Positions 1 to 8,732 of a stretch of 64,000 nucleotides of DNA are shown piece after piece (the first letter of the stretch is position 1; the number at the start of each line of letters is the position of its first letter). The stretch lies in the NCBI GenBank assembly GCA_021732025.1, contig JAKFVU010000082.1:62001-126000 (forward strand). Reading direction: 5' to 3'. The position numbers and the translations under genes were made by a program. The stretch comes from Candidatus Obscuribacterales bacterium. GTDB taxonomy: Bacteria; Cyanobacteriota; Vampirovibrionia; Obscuribacterales; Obscuribacteraceae. A model generated the notes under the pieces. That model saw nothing but the letters and a program-made list of their open reading frames with translations, was not told the origin of the DNA and made no database searches.

Positions 1-109
1 GTTCAACTAGTGCCTGAGGCAAAGCATTAAGCACCACAGCGTGCGGAAATGGCTTGTTGACAATATCTTTGCTAGTTATCTGATCAAAGATGGTTAGACT
101 GCTAGTCAT
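1..109 (-). CDS. 2OG-Fe(II) oxygenase-like protein, N-terminal part (runs off left edge)
   Basis: Reading the minus strand from an ATG at 109 gives 36 open codons up to the window edge. The visible N terminus contains KPFPHAVVLNALPQALVE, which parallels DPFPLVVVKNVLPLELLA at the N terminus of the complete gene just upstream (102-914). The two are therefore probably tandem paralogues. The ATG lies 5 bases before the upstream gene's TAG on the coding strand (ATGACTAG), an 8-base overlap that suggests translational coupling. Only the N terminus is visible, so the metal-binding residues cannot be checked and the function is inferred from the paralogue. Confidence 0.6.
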   Translation of the reverse strand, partial: MTSSLTIFDQITSKDIVNKPFPHAVVLNALPQALVE

Positions 110-914
110 AGTTGGTCGCTATTTTTGAGCCATAGAGGCGGTCGCGATTTGCTTCGATTTCAAATAATGGTTCTGGCATTTCGCCCAGTAGATTGAGAAA
201 AACCCGGTGATACGGGGTTCTTGATCTAGGCTTTACACCGTGAAACGACTTTGGCGTATTGAGAAATAGCACTAAAGTATTGGCCTCGTACTTAACCGTT
301 TCGACTAATTCCATGTCGGCAATGCTGGCTGTGCGAGTGATATCTAGGTTTGCTGGATTGACCTTTGAGCGATAGATCTCTAAGTCAGCCCCCCTTGACT
401 GATCGCCGTCTAGACGCAAATAGAATAGACCGACAAAGAGCTTGCGCGGGTCGTCTAAGTGTGGCCCCCTGACTGTGGTGCCACCAATTTCTACCGGTGT
501 GTTGAATGCAATCTGCGAATCAAGAAAGACATTGCAGAGTGCATCATTATCTTGCCCGCGAATACCGGCTTTGAGGGCAGAAATCGGTCCAAAACGCTCT
601 TCGAAATTGGGATAGTGCACGAGAATTTGCTTATGGAACAGGCGAATGATGTCATTGAGAAATGCTTGGCCGAGATGCTCTGAAACCAAATCTTTGACTA
701 CTGCTGCAATATCACTATTGGCTGCCACATCGGCCGCTGAGTAATTGAAGCGTTGATTGCTGGTAAATGGCTTTCCTTGAAGCATGACCTCAAGCGGCGG
801 TAAAGCCCTTTGAATATCAGCTAAAAGCTCAAGGGGTAAGACATTTTTGACAACGACCAATGGAAATGGATCGCTAAGTACCAGCTCTGTGTCGATGTTT
901 TGACTAACTAGCAC
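102..914 (-). CDS. 2OG-Fe(II) oxygenase family protein
   Basis: A 270-residue protein with the layout of a prolyl-4-hydroxylase-like 2-oxoglutarate/Fe(II) oxygenase. H152 and D154 in GPHLDDPRK are candidate iron ligands, and the distal His is H225 in SFHGVKPRS. R229 or R237 could hold 2-oxoglutarate. The core is preceded by a hydrophobic N-terminal motif (DPFPLVVVKNVLP) found in related sugar- or protein-hydroxylating enzymes. The start is a GTG directly after the TAA of rodA, so it is the next gene of the min-rodA operon and is followed by a paralogue. The substrate is unknown; a cell-surface or envelope target is a guess from the operon. Confidence 0.65.
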   Translation of the reverse strand: MLVSQNIDTELVLSDPFPLVVVKNVLPLELLADIQRALPPLEVMLQGKPFTSNQRFNYSAADVAANSDIAAVVKDLVSEHLGQAFLNDIIRLFHKQILVHYPNFEERFGPISALKAGIRGQDNDALCNVFLDSQIAFNTPVEIGGTTVRGPHLDDPRKLFVGLFYLRLDGDQSRGADLEIYRSKVNPANLDITRTASIADMELVETVKYEANTLVLFLNTPKSFHGVKPRSRTPYHRVFLNLLGEMPEPLFEIEANRDRLYGSKIATNYD

Positions 915-2231
915 TTAGCCCCAGATGTCTTTTACTTCTTTTGGGTTGTGATAATAAATCGACTGTAAGAGGCCGATGGCAATTAAGTCGACAATCAATG
1001 CCGTGCCGCCATAACTAAGAAATGGCAGCGGCACACCGGCCACAGGCATACAGCCAATGGTCATGCCAATATTGATAAAGGCGTGAAAGAGAAACATGCA
1101 CATAAGACCAATGGCCATAGCTGCCCCAGCGGGGTCGCCACGGTTTGGATTGCTTCTAGCTTGGTGGGCAATAAATAGGGCGCGTAAGCAAATGATGCCA
1201 TAGGCAATGACAATGAGAACGCAAATTCTAAAGCCTAACTCTTCACCAATTACAGCAAAAATAAAGTCAGTATGTCTCTCAGGGATGAAGGCACCCTGAG
1301 CTTGGTTGCCCTTGCCTAAACCAGCACCGTTGATGCCACCAGAGCCGATAGCAATGAGGCTTTGCAAAATGTGATAGCCGGATCCCCGCGGGTCATCATA
1401 TGGATTGACAAAACTAGTCAGTCTTTTCTGCTGATATTCTTTGAGCAAACCCCAGAGATGCGGTCTGGCATGACCGCATCCGTAGTTTGCGCCCATGACC
1501 ACCACAATCATAAGTAGACGAATCCAAATTTTCCAATCAAATGTACGCCAGAAAATTAGCAGTACACCGGCCAGGACAGCCAAAAAGATGTACCACCAGT
1601 CAAGGTTTACGGCATTTAAGATGAGCGAAATTAGGGGGCTGATCAGTACTAGAATGTCGACAATTGTGGCGCCAGACCAATAAGAAAGCCCGAGAAAAAC
1701 TGCGCCAAAAGTAAGCGAAGTACCTAAGTCAGGCTGTTTAAATACAAGTATGGCTGGCAATAAGAGAATGCCGAGAATTTTGAAAATATCAAAGAACGAA
1801 TTTATACGGTGATTCTTCAGCCACGATGACAGTGAAAAAATAACTACTAGCTTTGCCAATTCTGACGGCTGCAAGGTGATTGGGCCGAGGGCGAGCCAGC
1901 GCTGCGCCCCTTGAGCTGAGTGTCCTTTGATCATAACGGCTACAAGCAGGGCAATATTGACCACATACATCAAGGTAACCATCCACTTATTCGTCCACAA
2001 CTTGTGGGGAATGCGACTGACAATTACCATGAGAAACAGGCCAGCATACATATACTGAACCTGTTTATCGAAATAGCCTTGGGTATGTTGCGAGAGGTGC
2101 AGAACGCTAAGGCCAACAGCGATCAAAAATCCCGTCGCTCCGAGCAGCCAAAAGTCTATGCCGCTAACGACATTGAAAAGGCTCCTCAAGGAGGACGGGA
2201 TTAGTGTTGATGCTGCGACTCTAGACGTCAC
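915..2231 (-). CDS. rodA: Rod shape-determining protein RodA (SEDS glycosyltransferase)
   Basis: A 438-residue polytopic membrane protein of the SEDS family (RodA/FtsW/SpoVE), which polymerises lipid II into peptidoglycan together with a class B PBP. Family signatures are clear: the loop with GSGGINGAGLGKGNQAQG, the motif PERHTDFIFAVIGEELGF, and near the C terminus PLPFLSYGGTALI. Length and the QPSELAK motif fit RodA rather than FtsW. The start is taken as GTG at 2231, 14 bases after the minE stop; no strong ribosome binding site is seen, so coupling to minE translation is likely. Placement directly behind minCDE links elongation and septum placement genes in one transcription unit. Confidence 0.93.
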   Translation of the reverse strand: MTSRVAASTLIPSSLRSLFNVVSGIDFWLLGATGFLIAVGLSVLHLSQHTQGYFDKQVQYMYAGLFLMVIVSRIPHKLWTNKWMVTLMYVVNIALLVAVMIKGHSAQGAQRWLALGPITLQPSELAKLVVIFSLSSWLKNHRINSFFDIFKILGILLLPAILVFKQPDLGTSLTFGAVFLGLSYWSGATIVDILVLISPLISLILNAVNLDWWYIFLAVLAGVLLIFWRTFDWKIWIRLLMIVVVMGANYGCGHARPHLWGLLKEYQQKRLTSFVNPYDDPRGSGYHILQSLIAIGSGGINGAGLGKGNQAQGAFIPERHTDFIFAVIGEELGFRICVLIVIAYGIICLRALFIAHQARSNPNRGDPAGAAMAIGLMCMFLFHAFINIGMTIGCMPVAGVPLPFLSYGGTALIVDLIAIGLLQSIYYHNPKEVKDIWG

Positions 2232-2245
2232 TTATTTTTTTTACA

Positions 2246-2509
2246 CTAGCACTTGGAGCGAAGCAATCGGAAGTTAGCGATTAAGCTGGCCCGACGCTCA
2301 TATTGTTGCAGATCGAAGTGAGTTGTGTCTTTATCGAGCTCAAAGTAGCGGCCAACCACTGCCATGAGTTCTTCTTCTAGTGTTTCTAGGCGTCCGGCCG
2401 GTAGCTCTAGACGGTCATGCGTGAGCATACTACGCATTCTGTCTTTGGCTGTGGCGCGAACATCATCAGTCTTCGGTGGGAAGATCCAGCTGAATAGTTG
2501 TAGTTGCAT
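2246..2509 (-). CDS. minE: Cell division topological specificity factor MinE
   Basis: An 87-residue protein with the two-part MinE organisation. The N-terminal membrane-targeting and MinD-binding segment is followed by AKDRMRSMLTHDR, the conserved helix/strand that activates the MinD ATPase, and then by the dimerising topological-specificity domain. MinE stimulates ATP hydrolysis by MinD and so drives pole-to-pole dynamics that keep the MinC inhibitor away from midcell. The start has a strong ribosome binding site (GGGAGG, 6 bases upstream) and lies 11 bases after the minD stop. Size and order minC-minD-minE match other bacteria with a complete Min system. Confidence 0.93.
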   Translation of the reverse strand: MQLQLFSWIFPPKTDDVRATAKDRMRSMLTHDRLELPAGRLETLEEELMAVVGRYFELDKDTTHFDLQQYERRASLIANFRLLRSKC

Positions 2510-2520
2510 GGTGACCTCCC

Positions 2521-3336
2521 TTAAACCCGGACAGTGGGATTAAAGAAACTGACAATCTTGTTGATCCAAGTAGTGTTCTTGGATTCAAGATCCATGATCG
2601 CTACATCCTCGCCGCGGATGCGACGGGCGATATTGCGATATGCAAGGCCAGCTCTGATGTTATCTGTGCCCGAAATTGGTTCGCCTTTGTTGGTCGAGAT
2701 GATGATGTCTTCATCTTCAGGTACAACACCCAAAAGCTTCACTGAAAGAATTTCAAGAACATCATCGACACTCATCATGTCGTTGTTGGCAACCATGGTT
2801 GGTCTGTAACGGTTGAGCACCAAGCGATATTCTTTGATTTCGTCTTTGCGGGCTTCTAATAGGCCGATGATGCGGTCTGCGTCACGCACTGCTGACATTT
2901 CAGGAGTGGTGATTACGATTGCTTCGTCAGCACCAGCGACGGCGTTCTGGAAACCTTGCTCGATACCGGCAGGGCTATCAACAAGAACGAAGTCATACAT
3001 GCTCTTCAGTTCGTTGCATAGAGCTTTCATCTGCTCTGCATTGACTGCTGATTTGTCTCTTGTCTGGGCAGCCGGAAGTAAGCTCAAGTTAGGCAGCTTC
3101 TTGTCTTTAACAAGTGCTTGCCGCAGCTTGCAGCGCTCTTCAACAACGTCGACTAGATTATAGACAACGCGATTTTCGAGGCCCATCAAGATATCTAGGT
3201 TGCGCAGTCCTATGTCCATGTCAACCAGTGCAACGCTCACCCCTGTGGAAGCAAGAGCGACGCCAATGTTGGCAGATGCTGTTGTCTTGCCAACACCACC
3301 CTTGCCGGAGGTGATTACGATTACTCGTCCGCTCAT
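2521..3336 (-). CDS. minD: Septum site-determining ATPase MinD
   Basis: A 271-residue ParA/MinD P-loop ATPase. The deviant Walker A motif SGKGGVGKTT lies at residues 10-19, with signature Lys12 and catalytic Lys17. The switch I region (DMDIGLRNLDILMG) and the DSPAGIEQGF motif are typical of MinD. The C terminus (NKIVSFFNPTVRV) can form the amphipathic membrane-targeting helix. ATP-bound MinD dimerises on the membrane, recruits MinC, and is released by MinE. GAGG precedes the ATG. It is flanked by minC and minE in the standard order, so the assignment is secure. Confidence 0.96.
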   Translation of the reverse strand: MSGRVIVITSGKGGVGKTTASANIGVALASTGVSVALVDMDIGLRNLDILMGLENRVVYNLVDVVEERCKLRQALVKDKKLPNLSLLPAAQTRDKSAVNAEQMKALCNELKSMYDFVLVDSPAGIEQGFQNAVAGADEAIVITTPEMSAVRDADRIIGLLEARKDEIKEYRLVLNRYRPTMVANNDMMSVDDVLEILSVKLLGVVPEDEDIIISTNKGEPISGTDNIRAGLAYRNIARRIRGEDVAIMDLESKNTTWINKIVSFFNPTVRV

Positions 3337-3399
3337 TTAGTGTCCTCGTATGGCTTTGTGATAACGAATGAAAACTTGTTGGTTAATCTGTAATTTTGA

Positions 3400-4236
3400 C
3401 TAGTCAATTTTGTTCTTTTGAATGCGAATCTTGCCTTCAACAATGCGGGCAATCTCAGGACCAGTGCCGTTTGCATAGGTGATGCGCGGGCGGTCAGGAG
3501 CGCGAGCAATTGCATGAGCAATACGAATTTGAATTGGTTGAAGATTTAGAGCTCTAATTTCGGCTTCAGTGTTACCGCCGATACCAGCATGAGCGATTCC
3601 TCTCAAGCTGCCCCAGACTGTAATGTCGCCTTCAGCCATGATTTCAGCACCGGGATTAACGTCGCCAACAATGACGAGGTCACCTTTGTGTGAAACAACT
3701 TGGCCCGAACGTAATGTCTGTTTGACGTAGAGCACCTGCGGTAGTACCACAGTTGAACCGTCTTTGTTGACTTCAGCAGTTGCCTCGGGCAACGGTGTGT
3801 CTTCGACTGTGTCGTGCTCCATCTCGATCATAGTGACGTCGAGTTGCACAGCTGCTTTCTGACTCTCAGCGTCGGCTTCAGCAAAAGGAATTCCACTTGC
3901 TGGGATGTCGACATTTACTTTCGGCAAAGACATGGGCAAAGTAGATGTGACTTTGACACTATTTTCAAGGAAAGCGGTTCTAGTTTTTTCGTTCTTTGAA
4001 TAAACTTCTTCAGGAAAAACGCCCACACCCTTAGCCAGAGCCAGCACTTGTGCTGCTTGAGCCACAGTTAGTTCGATTGAACCAAGACCAAGAATGACTT
4101 TGTTGCCTTTCCAAAACTGATTGGAAGACTGCAAAGTCGAGCTGAGATGTTCAAGAGCCTCTTTCAGGCTTGAGCAACCACCGACATCAATTAAGACGCC
4201 TTGATCAGGTTGACTAATAATGGCAATTTTAGACAT
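3400..4236 (-). CDS. minC: Septum site-determining protein MinC
   Basis: A 278-residue MinC. The C-terminal third (from about residue 170) is the right-handed beta-helix that binds MinD, with turns such as VSHKGDLVIVGDVNPGAEIM and GDITVWGSLRG followed by AHAGIGGN. The N-terminal domain, which inhibits FtsZ assembly, is more diverged. An acidic linker (about residues 115-160) joins them and is longer than in Escherichia coli MinC. MinC with MinD blocks Z-ring formation away from midcell. It is the first gene of the minCDE-rodA-oxygenase unit; the promoter should lie in the region immediately upstream. Confidence 0.93.
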   Translation of the reverse strand: MSKIAIISQPDQGVLIDVGGCSSLKEALEHLSSTLQSSNQFWKGNKVILGLGSIELTVAQAAQVLALAKGVGVFPEEVYSKNEKTRTAFLENSVKVTSTLPMSLPKVNVDIPASGIPFAEADAESQKAAVQLDVTMIEMEHDTVEDTPLPEATAEVNKDGSTVVLPQVLYVKQTLRSGQVVSHKGDLVIVGDVNPGAEIMAEGDITVWGSLRGIAHAGIGGNTEAEIRALNLQPIQIRIAHAIARAPDRPRITYANGTGPEIARIVEGKIRIQKNKID

Positions 4237-4547
4237 GCGACAGATATCCGCCCAAGAAAGGGAAGTTGCAACCGAGTTATATATGAGAACGGTGACAGCT
4301 AAACAAATGTGAAGTTCACCGATACCATCCTATTGTGCAGCTACCCGCACGTCAAGCCGCTTGAGATAGTGGGTGTATATGCGATCGCACTAGAACTTGA
4401 TGACATATCAGTAAGGAAGTGTAGGCTTTCCCAGTACCAGACGTATTGCGGGAATATGAAACTATTCAGAGAATTGGCATTTTTATCTAGACTTAGATAC
4501 TCACATCACCGGTGGTATCAGAGTTGTTCATGCACTGCATATAGAGG
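4237..4547. other. Intergenic region upstream of minC
   Basis: About 310 bases between the minC start and the end of the meaB-like gene, both on the minus strand. It must hold the minC operon promoter and the 3' end of the meaB transcript. No convincing hairpin with a T-run was seen. A plus-strand frame is open across part of it but has no family resemblance. A single GCGATCGC octamer lies at 4381-4388. Confidence 0.4.
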
Positions 4548-5507
4548 CTATATAGACCCTGCCAACAGTGTCGGTAAGAGGTCACGGGCGGCAGTATGAG
4601 GGTCAACTTCGCGGCCAACAATCTTGCTCAAAATAGTGCGCACATGATCGCTATCCATTGAATTTTCTAGATTTCGGCGAGCAATATCAGCCACTATCTC
4701 CGAAAGCTCTGCGCGAATTCTTAGGCTACGTCTTTGATCAAGCAGATTTTCATCAATCAGAAACTGTTTGTGGGCCTTTGCCGCTTGCCACAATTCATCA
4801 ATGCCCTGACCAGTCTCGGCTATCGATAAAATCACTGGAGGGCGCCAAGAAGTCTGAAAATGATTTAGCTCTAAAGAAGCAGTAATCTCACTGGCTGACT
4901 TATGGGCACCAGGTAAATCGCCTTTATTGACGACAAAAATATCGCCGATTTCCATGATGCCAGACTTAATCGCCTGAATGTCATCTCCAGAACCTGGCAT
5001 CAAAACTAATATTGTCGTGTCCGCATGCTGAGCGATAGCTAACTCAGATTGGCCCACGCCAACAGTTTCGATAATAATTACTTGGTAGCCCGAGGCTTCT
5101 AGCATGCGAATAGCATCGTAAGTAGCCAGCGAAACCCCGCCTTGGTGGCCACGATTGGCCATTGAGCGAATGAAAACATTGCGATCTAAAGTGTGTCCCT
5201 GCATGCGAATGCGATCACCAAGAATCGCTCCACCAGTAAATGGGCTTGATGGATCAACTGCTAAAACAGCTACTTTTAGGTCTTCTTTGCGACACTCAGT
5301 AATGAGGGCGTCTACTAGTGTCGACTTGCCCACGCCTGGTGAGCCAGTCACTCCAATAATGTGTGCTTTGCCCGAATGTTGATAAAGCGCCTGCACTAAT
5401 TGCGCCGCTTCTTCCCCACCATTCTCTACTACTGAAATGGCACGAGCTAATGCTCGTCTGTTACCAGCGAGTAGTTCAGTTGAAATAGTTTCCACTTTTG
5501 CATCCAA
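4548..5507 (-). CDS. meaB: MeaB/ArgK-family GTPase (methylmalonyl-CoA mutase chaperone)
   Basis: A 319-residue G3E-family GTPase. Walker A GSPGVGKST is at residues 55-63, followed by LAVDPSSPFTGGAILGDRIR, the motif ETVGVGQSE and the NKGD base-recognition motif. Members gate the loading and protection of adenosylcobalamin in methylmalonyl-CoA mutase or related mutases. No mutase gene lies nearby, so the partner must be elsewhere. The start is taken as TTG at 5507; no clear ribosome binding site is seen and a GTG at 5495 is an alternative. It follows the coiled-coil gene by 43 bases and may be cotranscribed with it. Confidence 0.88.
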   Translation of the reverse strand: MDAKVETISTELLAGNRRALARAISVVENGGEEAAQLVQALYQHSGKAHIIGVTGSPGVGKSTLVDALITECRKEDLKVAVLAVDPSSPFTGGAILGDRIRMQGHTLDRNVFIRSMANRGHQGGVSLATYDAIRMLEASGYQVIIIETVGVGQSELAIAQHADTTILVLMPGSGDDIQAIKSGIMEIGDIFVVNKGDLPGAHKSASEITASLELNHFQTSWRPPVILSIAETGQGIDELWQAAKAHKQFLIDENLLDQRRSLRIRAELSEIVADIARRNLENSMDSDHVRTILSKIVGREVDPHTAARDLLPTLLAGSI

Positions 5508-5550
5508 AATAATTGCTTATGTACTTCTAAAAAGCGCTAAAGAAAATGCT

Positions 5551-6057
5551 CTAAGGGCTTTTGCCCTTGAAGGCCTTAAGCCAACCAGGAGTGTCGCCTT
5601 TGGCTCCCTGCTGTTGCTGACCATAGCTGTCGTCAGCCTGCTGTCTGCGTTGAGCATTTTCAGCTTCATTGAGCATAACAGCAAGTAAATCGCGCTCAGC
5701 TTCACGAGTTTTTAGTTGATGGCCAAGCTCAGTCACTGCGGCTCGTAATTCTTCAGTCTCTTGCAACTTCTGCTCTAATAGCCCAGTTATGCGACCAAGC
5801 TCTTGATGTAGTTGCTTATTTTCGCGGCTCTTGTCAGTAAGAAGTAGGCTTTGATTGATCAATTCAGATTTCAAATCTTCGCCGTCGCGACTCATGCGCT
5901 CTAACTCTCTGAGCTGAGCAGACAGCATCAGGTTCTTTTCTTGTGATTGCACCAATGCTTCTTGTAGTTCGATCAACTTAAGTGTGAACGAACCTTGGTC
6001 ATGGCTTGTCGATGACGGAAGGGAACTTGATGATGTTGTTGGATTTGAATCGGCCAT
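5551..6057 (-). CDS. Coiled-coil protein, function unknown
   Basis: A 168-residue soluble protein. After a Ser/Thr-rich head, residues about 20-140 form an almost continuous heptad pattern rich in Leu, Glu, Gln and Lys, predicted to be a long coiled coil. The tail contains a Gln run and ends in TPGWLKAFKGKSP. No signal peptide or membrane segment is seen. It precedes the meaB-like gene on the same strand. I recognise no family, and the coiled coil alone does not indicate a role. Confidence 0.75.
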   Translation of the reverse strand: MADSNPTTSSSSLPSSTSHDQGSFTLKLIELQEALVQSQEKNLMLSAQLRELERMSRDGEDLKSELINQSLLLTDKSRENKQLHQELGRITGLLEQKLQETEELRAAVTELGHQLKTREAERDLLAVMLNEAENAQRRQQADDSYGQQQQGAKGDTPGWLKAFKGKSP

Positions 6058-6206
6058 AGTCTTTAAATTGTATCGTTTAGATAGGCTTTAGTAAGGATTA
6101 CTTCTCTTATTTAAAAAAAAGTGACCGTACAAGGATAATAAGTATTTTCAACCACCGTAGTCATCATACTTGAGATCTTAGCTAGATATACAACAACAAG
6201 GAAGTC

Positions 6207-7397
6207 ATGAGCAAGCTGGTCATAGAGAATGGATATCTAGTAACCCCAGAGCAAGAGCGGCCCACCAAGCTCTGGATCAAAGACGGCAATATTCTACACA
6301 TCGGTGACCAGCTACCGAGCAATCTTGGACAGGAAGCGGCTTTCAAATCAATTGATGCCTCGGGTTGCTACGTTACTCCCGGCCTTATTGATTTACAAAT
6401 GAACGGCGGACCAGATTGTGACTTTTGGCAAAGTCTAAGCAAAGACACCTATGGTGTTGCTGAAGTGCGCGCCTTGAGGCGAGAGCTTCTAGGCTGCGGT
6501 GTCACTGCATTTCTGCCCACTCTCATAACTGCAGATGTTGACCACTTAGTTAAAAACATTGCCTTTCTCAAGAGCCAAGGTGTCTGCCGGACCTTGCCCT
6601 TTGGACAAGAGAAAAATCTGAAGGATGAAAAAGATCAGCCAGAGCAGGAGCCTTTGTCGCGCATGATCGGCATACATTTAGAAGGACCATGCTTATCTCC
6701 AGAAAGACCAGGTGTACACCCCAAAGAATGGATACGACCATTCACTAGTGAAACCATTACCCCATTGCTCGACTCAACGGTAGCTCTTTTCACTGCTGCC
6801 TGTGAAGGAGACCCTGATGGAAAGGCTATTGAGCTTCTCAAAAAGAACAATATTGTAGTTGCTCTGGGCCATTCCAACGCCACTTTTGAAGAGGCCAACA
6901 AGGCATTTGAACAAGGCGCCTCAATGATGACCCACACATTTAACGCCCTTCCCCCGTTGCATCACCGAAAATTGGGAGCCGTGGGAGCGGCTTTGCTCTC
7001 CAAAAGTACAAGTTGCTGCTTGATTGCCGACGGCCTTCACCTTGACAAAGCCGCATGTGCTCTCATATTTGCCATAAAAGGAGTGGCCAAAACCATTCTT
7101 GTGACAGACAGAGCGGCCATTGGCACATCAGGGGGAGACTTAGTGGGCTCTTCCATAAGCCTTGATCAGGCTGTACAAAACATGGTTAGTTGGAATATTT
7201 GCAGCTTTGCCGAGGCCATAAAAATGGCTAGCCTCAACCCAGCCAAGGCCATTAACATGGACCATTACCTAGGGTCTATTGAGATAGGCAAAGCTGCCGA
7301 TTTGGTCTTCTTTGACCGCACTAGTCTAAAAGTGGAAAAAGTTTTCGTGGCCGGCTTACAAGCAAAGACCAATAAACTTAAGCCAGTAAGCAACTAA
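6207..7397 (+). CDS. nagA: N-acetylglucosamine-6-phosphate deacetylase
   Basis: A 396-residue amidohydrolase that removes acetate from GlcNAc-6-phosphate, a step in amino-sugar and peptidoglycan recycling. The strand-1 motif GLIDLQMNGG has Gln and Asn where most amidohydrolases have HxH, as is usual for NagA. Candidate metal ligands are E159 (HLEGPCLSP), H222 (ALGHSNAT) and H243 (MTHTFNALPPL); D301 in LVTDR is the catalytic Asp position. AGGAAG precedes the ATG. No nagB or PTS gene adjoins it, so it appears to be transcribed alone. Confidence 0.9.
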   Translation: MSKLVIENGYLVTPEQERPTKLWIKDGNILHIGDQLPSNLGQEAAFKSIDASGCYVTPGLIDLQMNGGPDCDFWQSLSKDTYGVAEVRALRRELLGCGVTAFLPTLITADVDHLVKNIAFLKSQGVCRTLPFGQEKNLKDEKDQPEQEPLSRMIGIHLEGPCLSPERPGVHPKEWIRPFTSETITPLLDSTVALFTAACEGDPDGKAIELLKKNNIVVALGHSNATFEEANKAFEQGASMMTHTFNALPPLHHRKLGAVGAALLSKSTSCCLIADGLHLDKAACALIFAIKGVAKTILVTDRAAIGTSGGDLVGSSISLDQAVQNMVSWNICSFAEAIKMASLNPAKAINMDHYLGSIEIGKAADLVFFDRTSLKVEKVFVAGLQAKTNKLKPVSN

Positions 7398-7414
7398 CCA
7401 AATAAATTAGCACT

Positions 7415-8557
7415 CTACTTTTTGCCGCGATTGGTGAACGTCAGGCCAGCAACGAGTGCGCCAAACAAGGCGCCGCCAATTACTTTAGTCGCTTTGCCAC
7501 GCCATTGCTTATCCATGTAGCGCTGCACTTTCACGCTGTCAGTGCCATTGATCTGCTTTTCAAACTCGGTGGTTCTAGAACTATTGAGGGCGAAAATTGC
7601 CTCTTCTTTAGTGAGGCTTCCCCTTGTCATCAAGGCGTGACTGCGAACGGCTCTCTTCATGTCTTCTTCGTCAATCAGACCAAGCTCAACATAGAATCGG
7701 CCTGATCGTATTGGATCTTTTAGCATCGCTTCGTAGTTGCGCTGTACATCAGCCTGGCTGAATACCCCAGCACTCTTAAGTAAATCTACAAGCCTAGTAT
7801 CAGCAACGCTTTCAGCAGGTTTGGCTGCAGCCACAGTAGCCGGGGCCTCACTACTACTGATATTGCTACTGGTCGCCGCAGGAGTATGGTTGCCATTGTT
7901 TCTAACGGGCTCGGGTTTTGGCGCCACATAAGAATCTTCAGCGGCAATAGTGTCTTTTCCTTGCAAGGAAAAACTACCGGCTTTGTCCTTCGACTCTTCA
8001 GCCTTGAGCCAAAGTACAAAAGTATCTTGAACTTCTTTAATACCTTCTTCTCGGGTCAGCGCCCCTTCAATTAACTGCTTTTGGATGCGTTGCAACGATG
8101 GAAACAGAGCTGGAGAGAGTATCCCTTGCAAAACCAAAGCACTTCCTAAAGGAATACCTGAAGTCATGCTGGTCTGAATGGCACGCTCCATGTCCTCAGG
8201 GGCAACAAGGTTAGAATCGAGCAACAACTCGCCTAAATACTCTGGATTGTCTTCAATGTCAGGCCGCAAATCTTCTTGGGCAAAAGCATCAGCAATGCTC
8301 ATTCGCAATTGATGCACTCGGCGCAGGGCGCTAATGGCAGCGTCATAAGGAATTTGCCCTTCGCGGATTAATGGCTGTACCTGCAATGAGGCCGCCAGCT
8401 CATCTTGGCGCACACTTCCGCTCATCATCAGCACCCGACCAATTGGCACCCCGAGGCGCTTAGAGACTTGAATAGCCTCTGTCATTTCGGACGAACTGAT
8501 AATCTGAGCATCTACAAGAAGCTCGCCGACCCGCACTGATTTATAGTTACTAGACAC
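7415..8557 (-). CDS. MshEN-like three-repeat protein with C-terminal membrane anchor
   Basis: A 380-residue protein with three related modules at about residues 8-85, 105-180 and 253-330. Each opens like the N-terminal domain of type II secretion/pilus ATPases (GELLVDAQIISSSEMTEAI; LGELLLDSNLVAPEDMERAI). A low-complexity linker rich in Pro, Ala and Ser separates modules two and three, and a single hydrophobic segment (GGALFGALVAGLTFTN) ends the protein. No ATPase motif is present. In the GspE/MshE family such modules can bind c-di-GMP; whether these do is unknown. GTG start with AGGTAG upstream. A protein with the same module occurs at 20982. Confidence 0.7.
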   Translation of the reverse strand: MSSNYKSVRVGELLVDAQIISSSEMTEAIQVSKRLGVPIGRVLMMSGSVRQDELAASLQVQPLIREGQIPYDAAISALRRVHQLRMSIADAFAQEDLRPDIEDNPEYLGELLLDSNLVAPEDMERAIQTSMTSGIPLGSALVLQGILSPALFPSLQRIQKQLIEGALTREEGIKEVQDTFVLWLKAEESKDKAGSFSLQGKDTIAAEDSYVAPKPEPVRNNGNHTPAATSSNISSSEAPATVAAAKPAESVADTRLVDLLKSAGVFSQADVQRNYEAMLKDPIRSGRFYVELGLIDEEDMKRAVRSHALMTRGSLTKEEAIFALNSSRTTEFEKQINGTDSVKVQRYMDKQWRGKATKVIGGALFGALVAGLTFTNRGKK

Positions 8558-8732
8558 AATGGCTACCTAAGTTATTGTCTAACCGACTAATATCATTTTC
8601 CACAAGAACTCATTTTCTACCCCTTAGCAATATAGCTTGAGGTTAACTCCCTTGCTCTGTTAACGCAGTAGGAAAATTGGCATATAGTTATTGTTCGGGG
8701 CCACAGGTTGAGTTTTTACGGGGATTTAAGTA

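Noticed and set aside
4381-4388. GCGATCGC octamer (the cyanobacterial HIP1 motif)
   Set aside because: Only a single copy was noticed by eye in 64 kb; no enrichment was seen, so it is not treated as a repeat family.
4309-4599. Plus-strand open frame of 96 codons before the meaB-like gene
   Set aside because: No family resemblance, no ribosome binding site, and its end overlaps the meaB-like coding sequence on the other strand. Probably chance.
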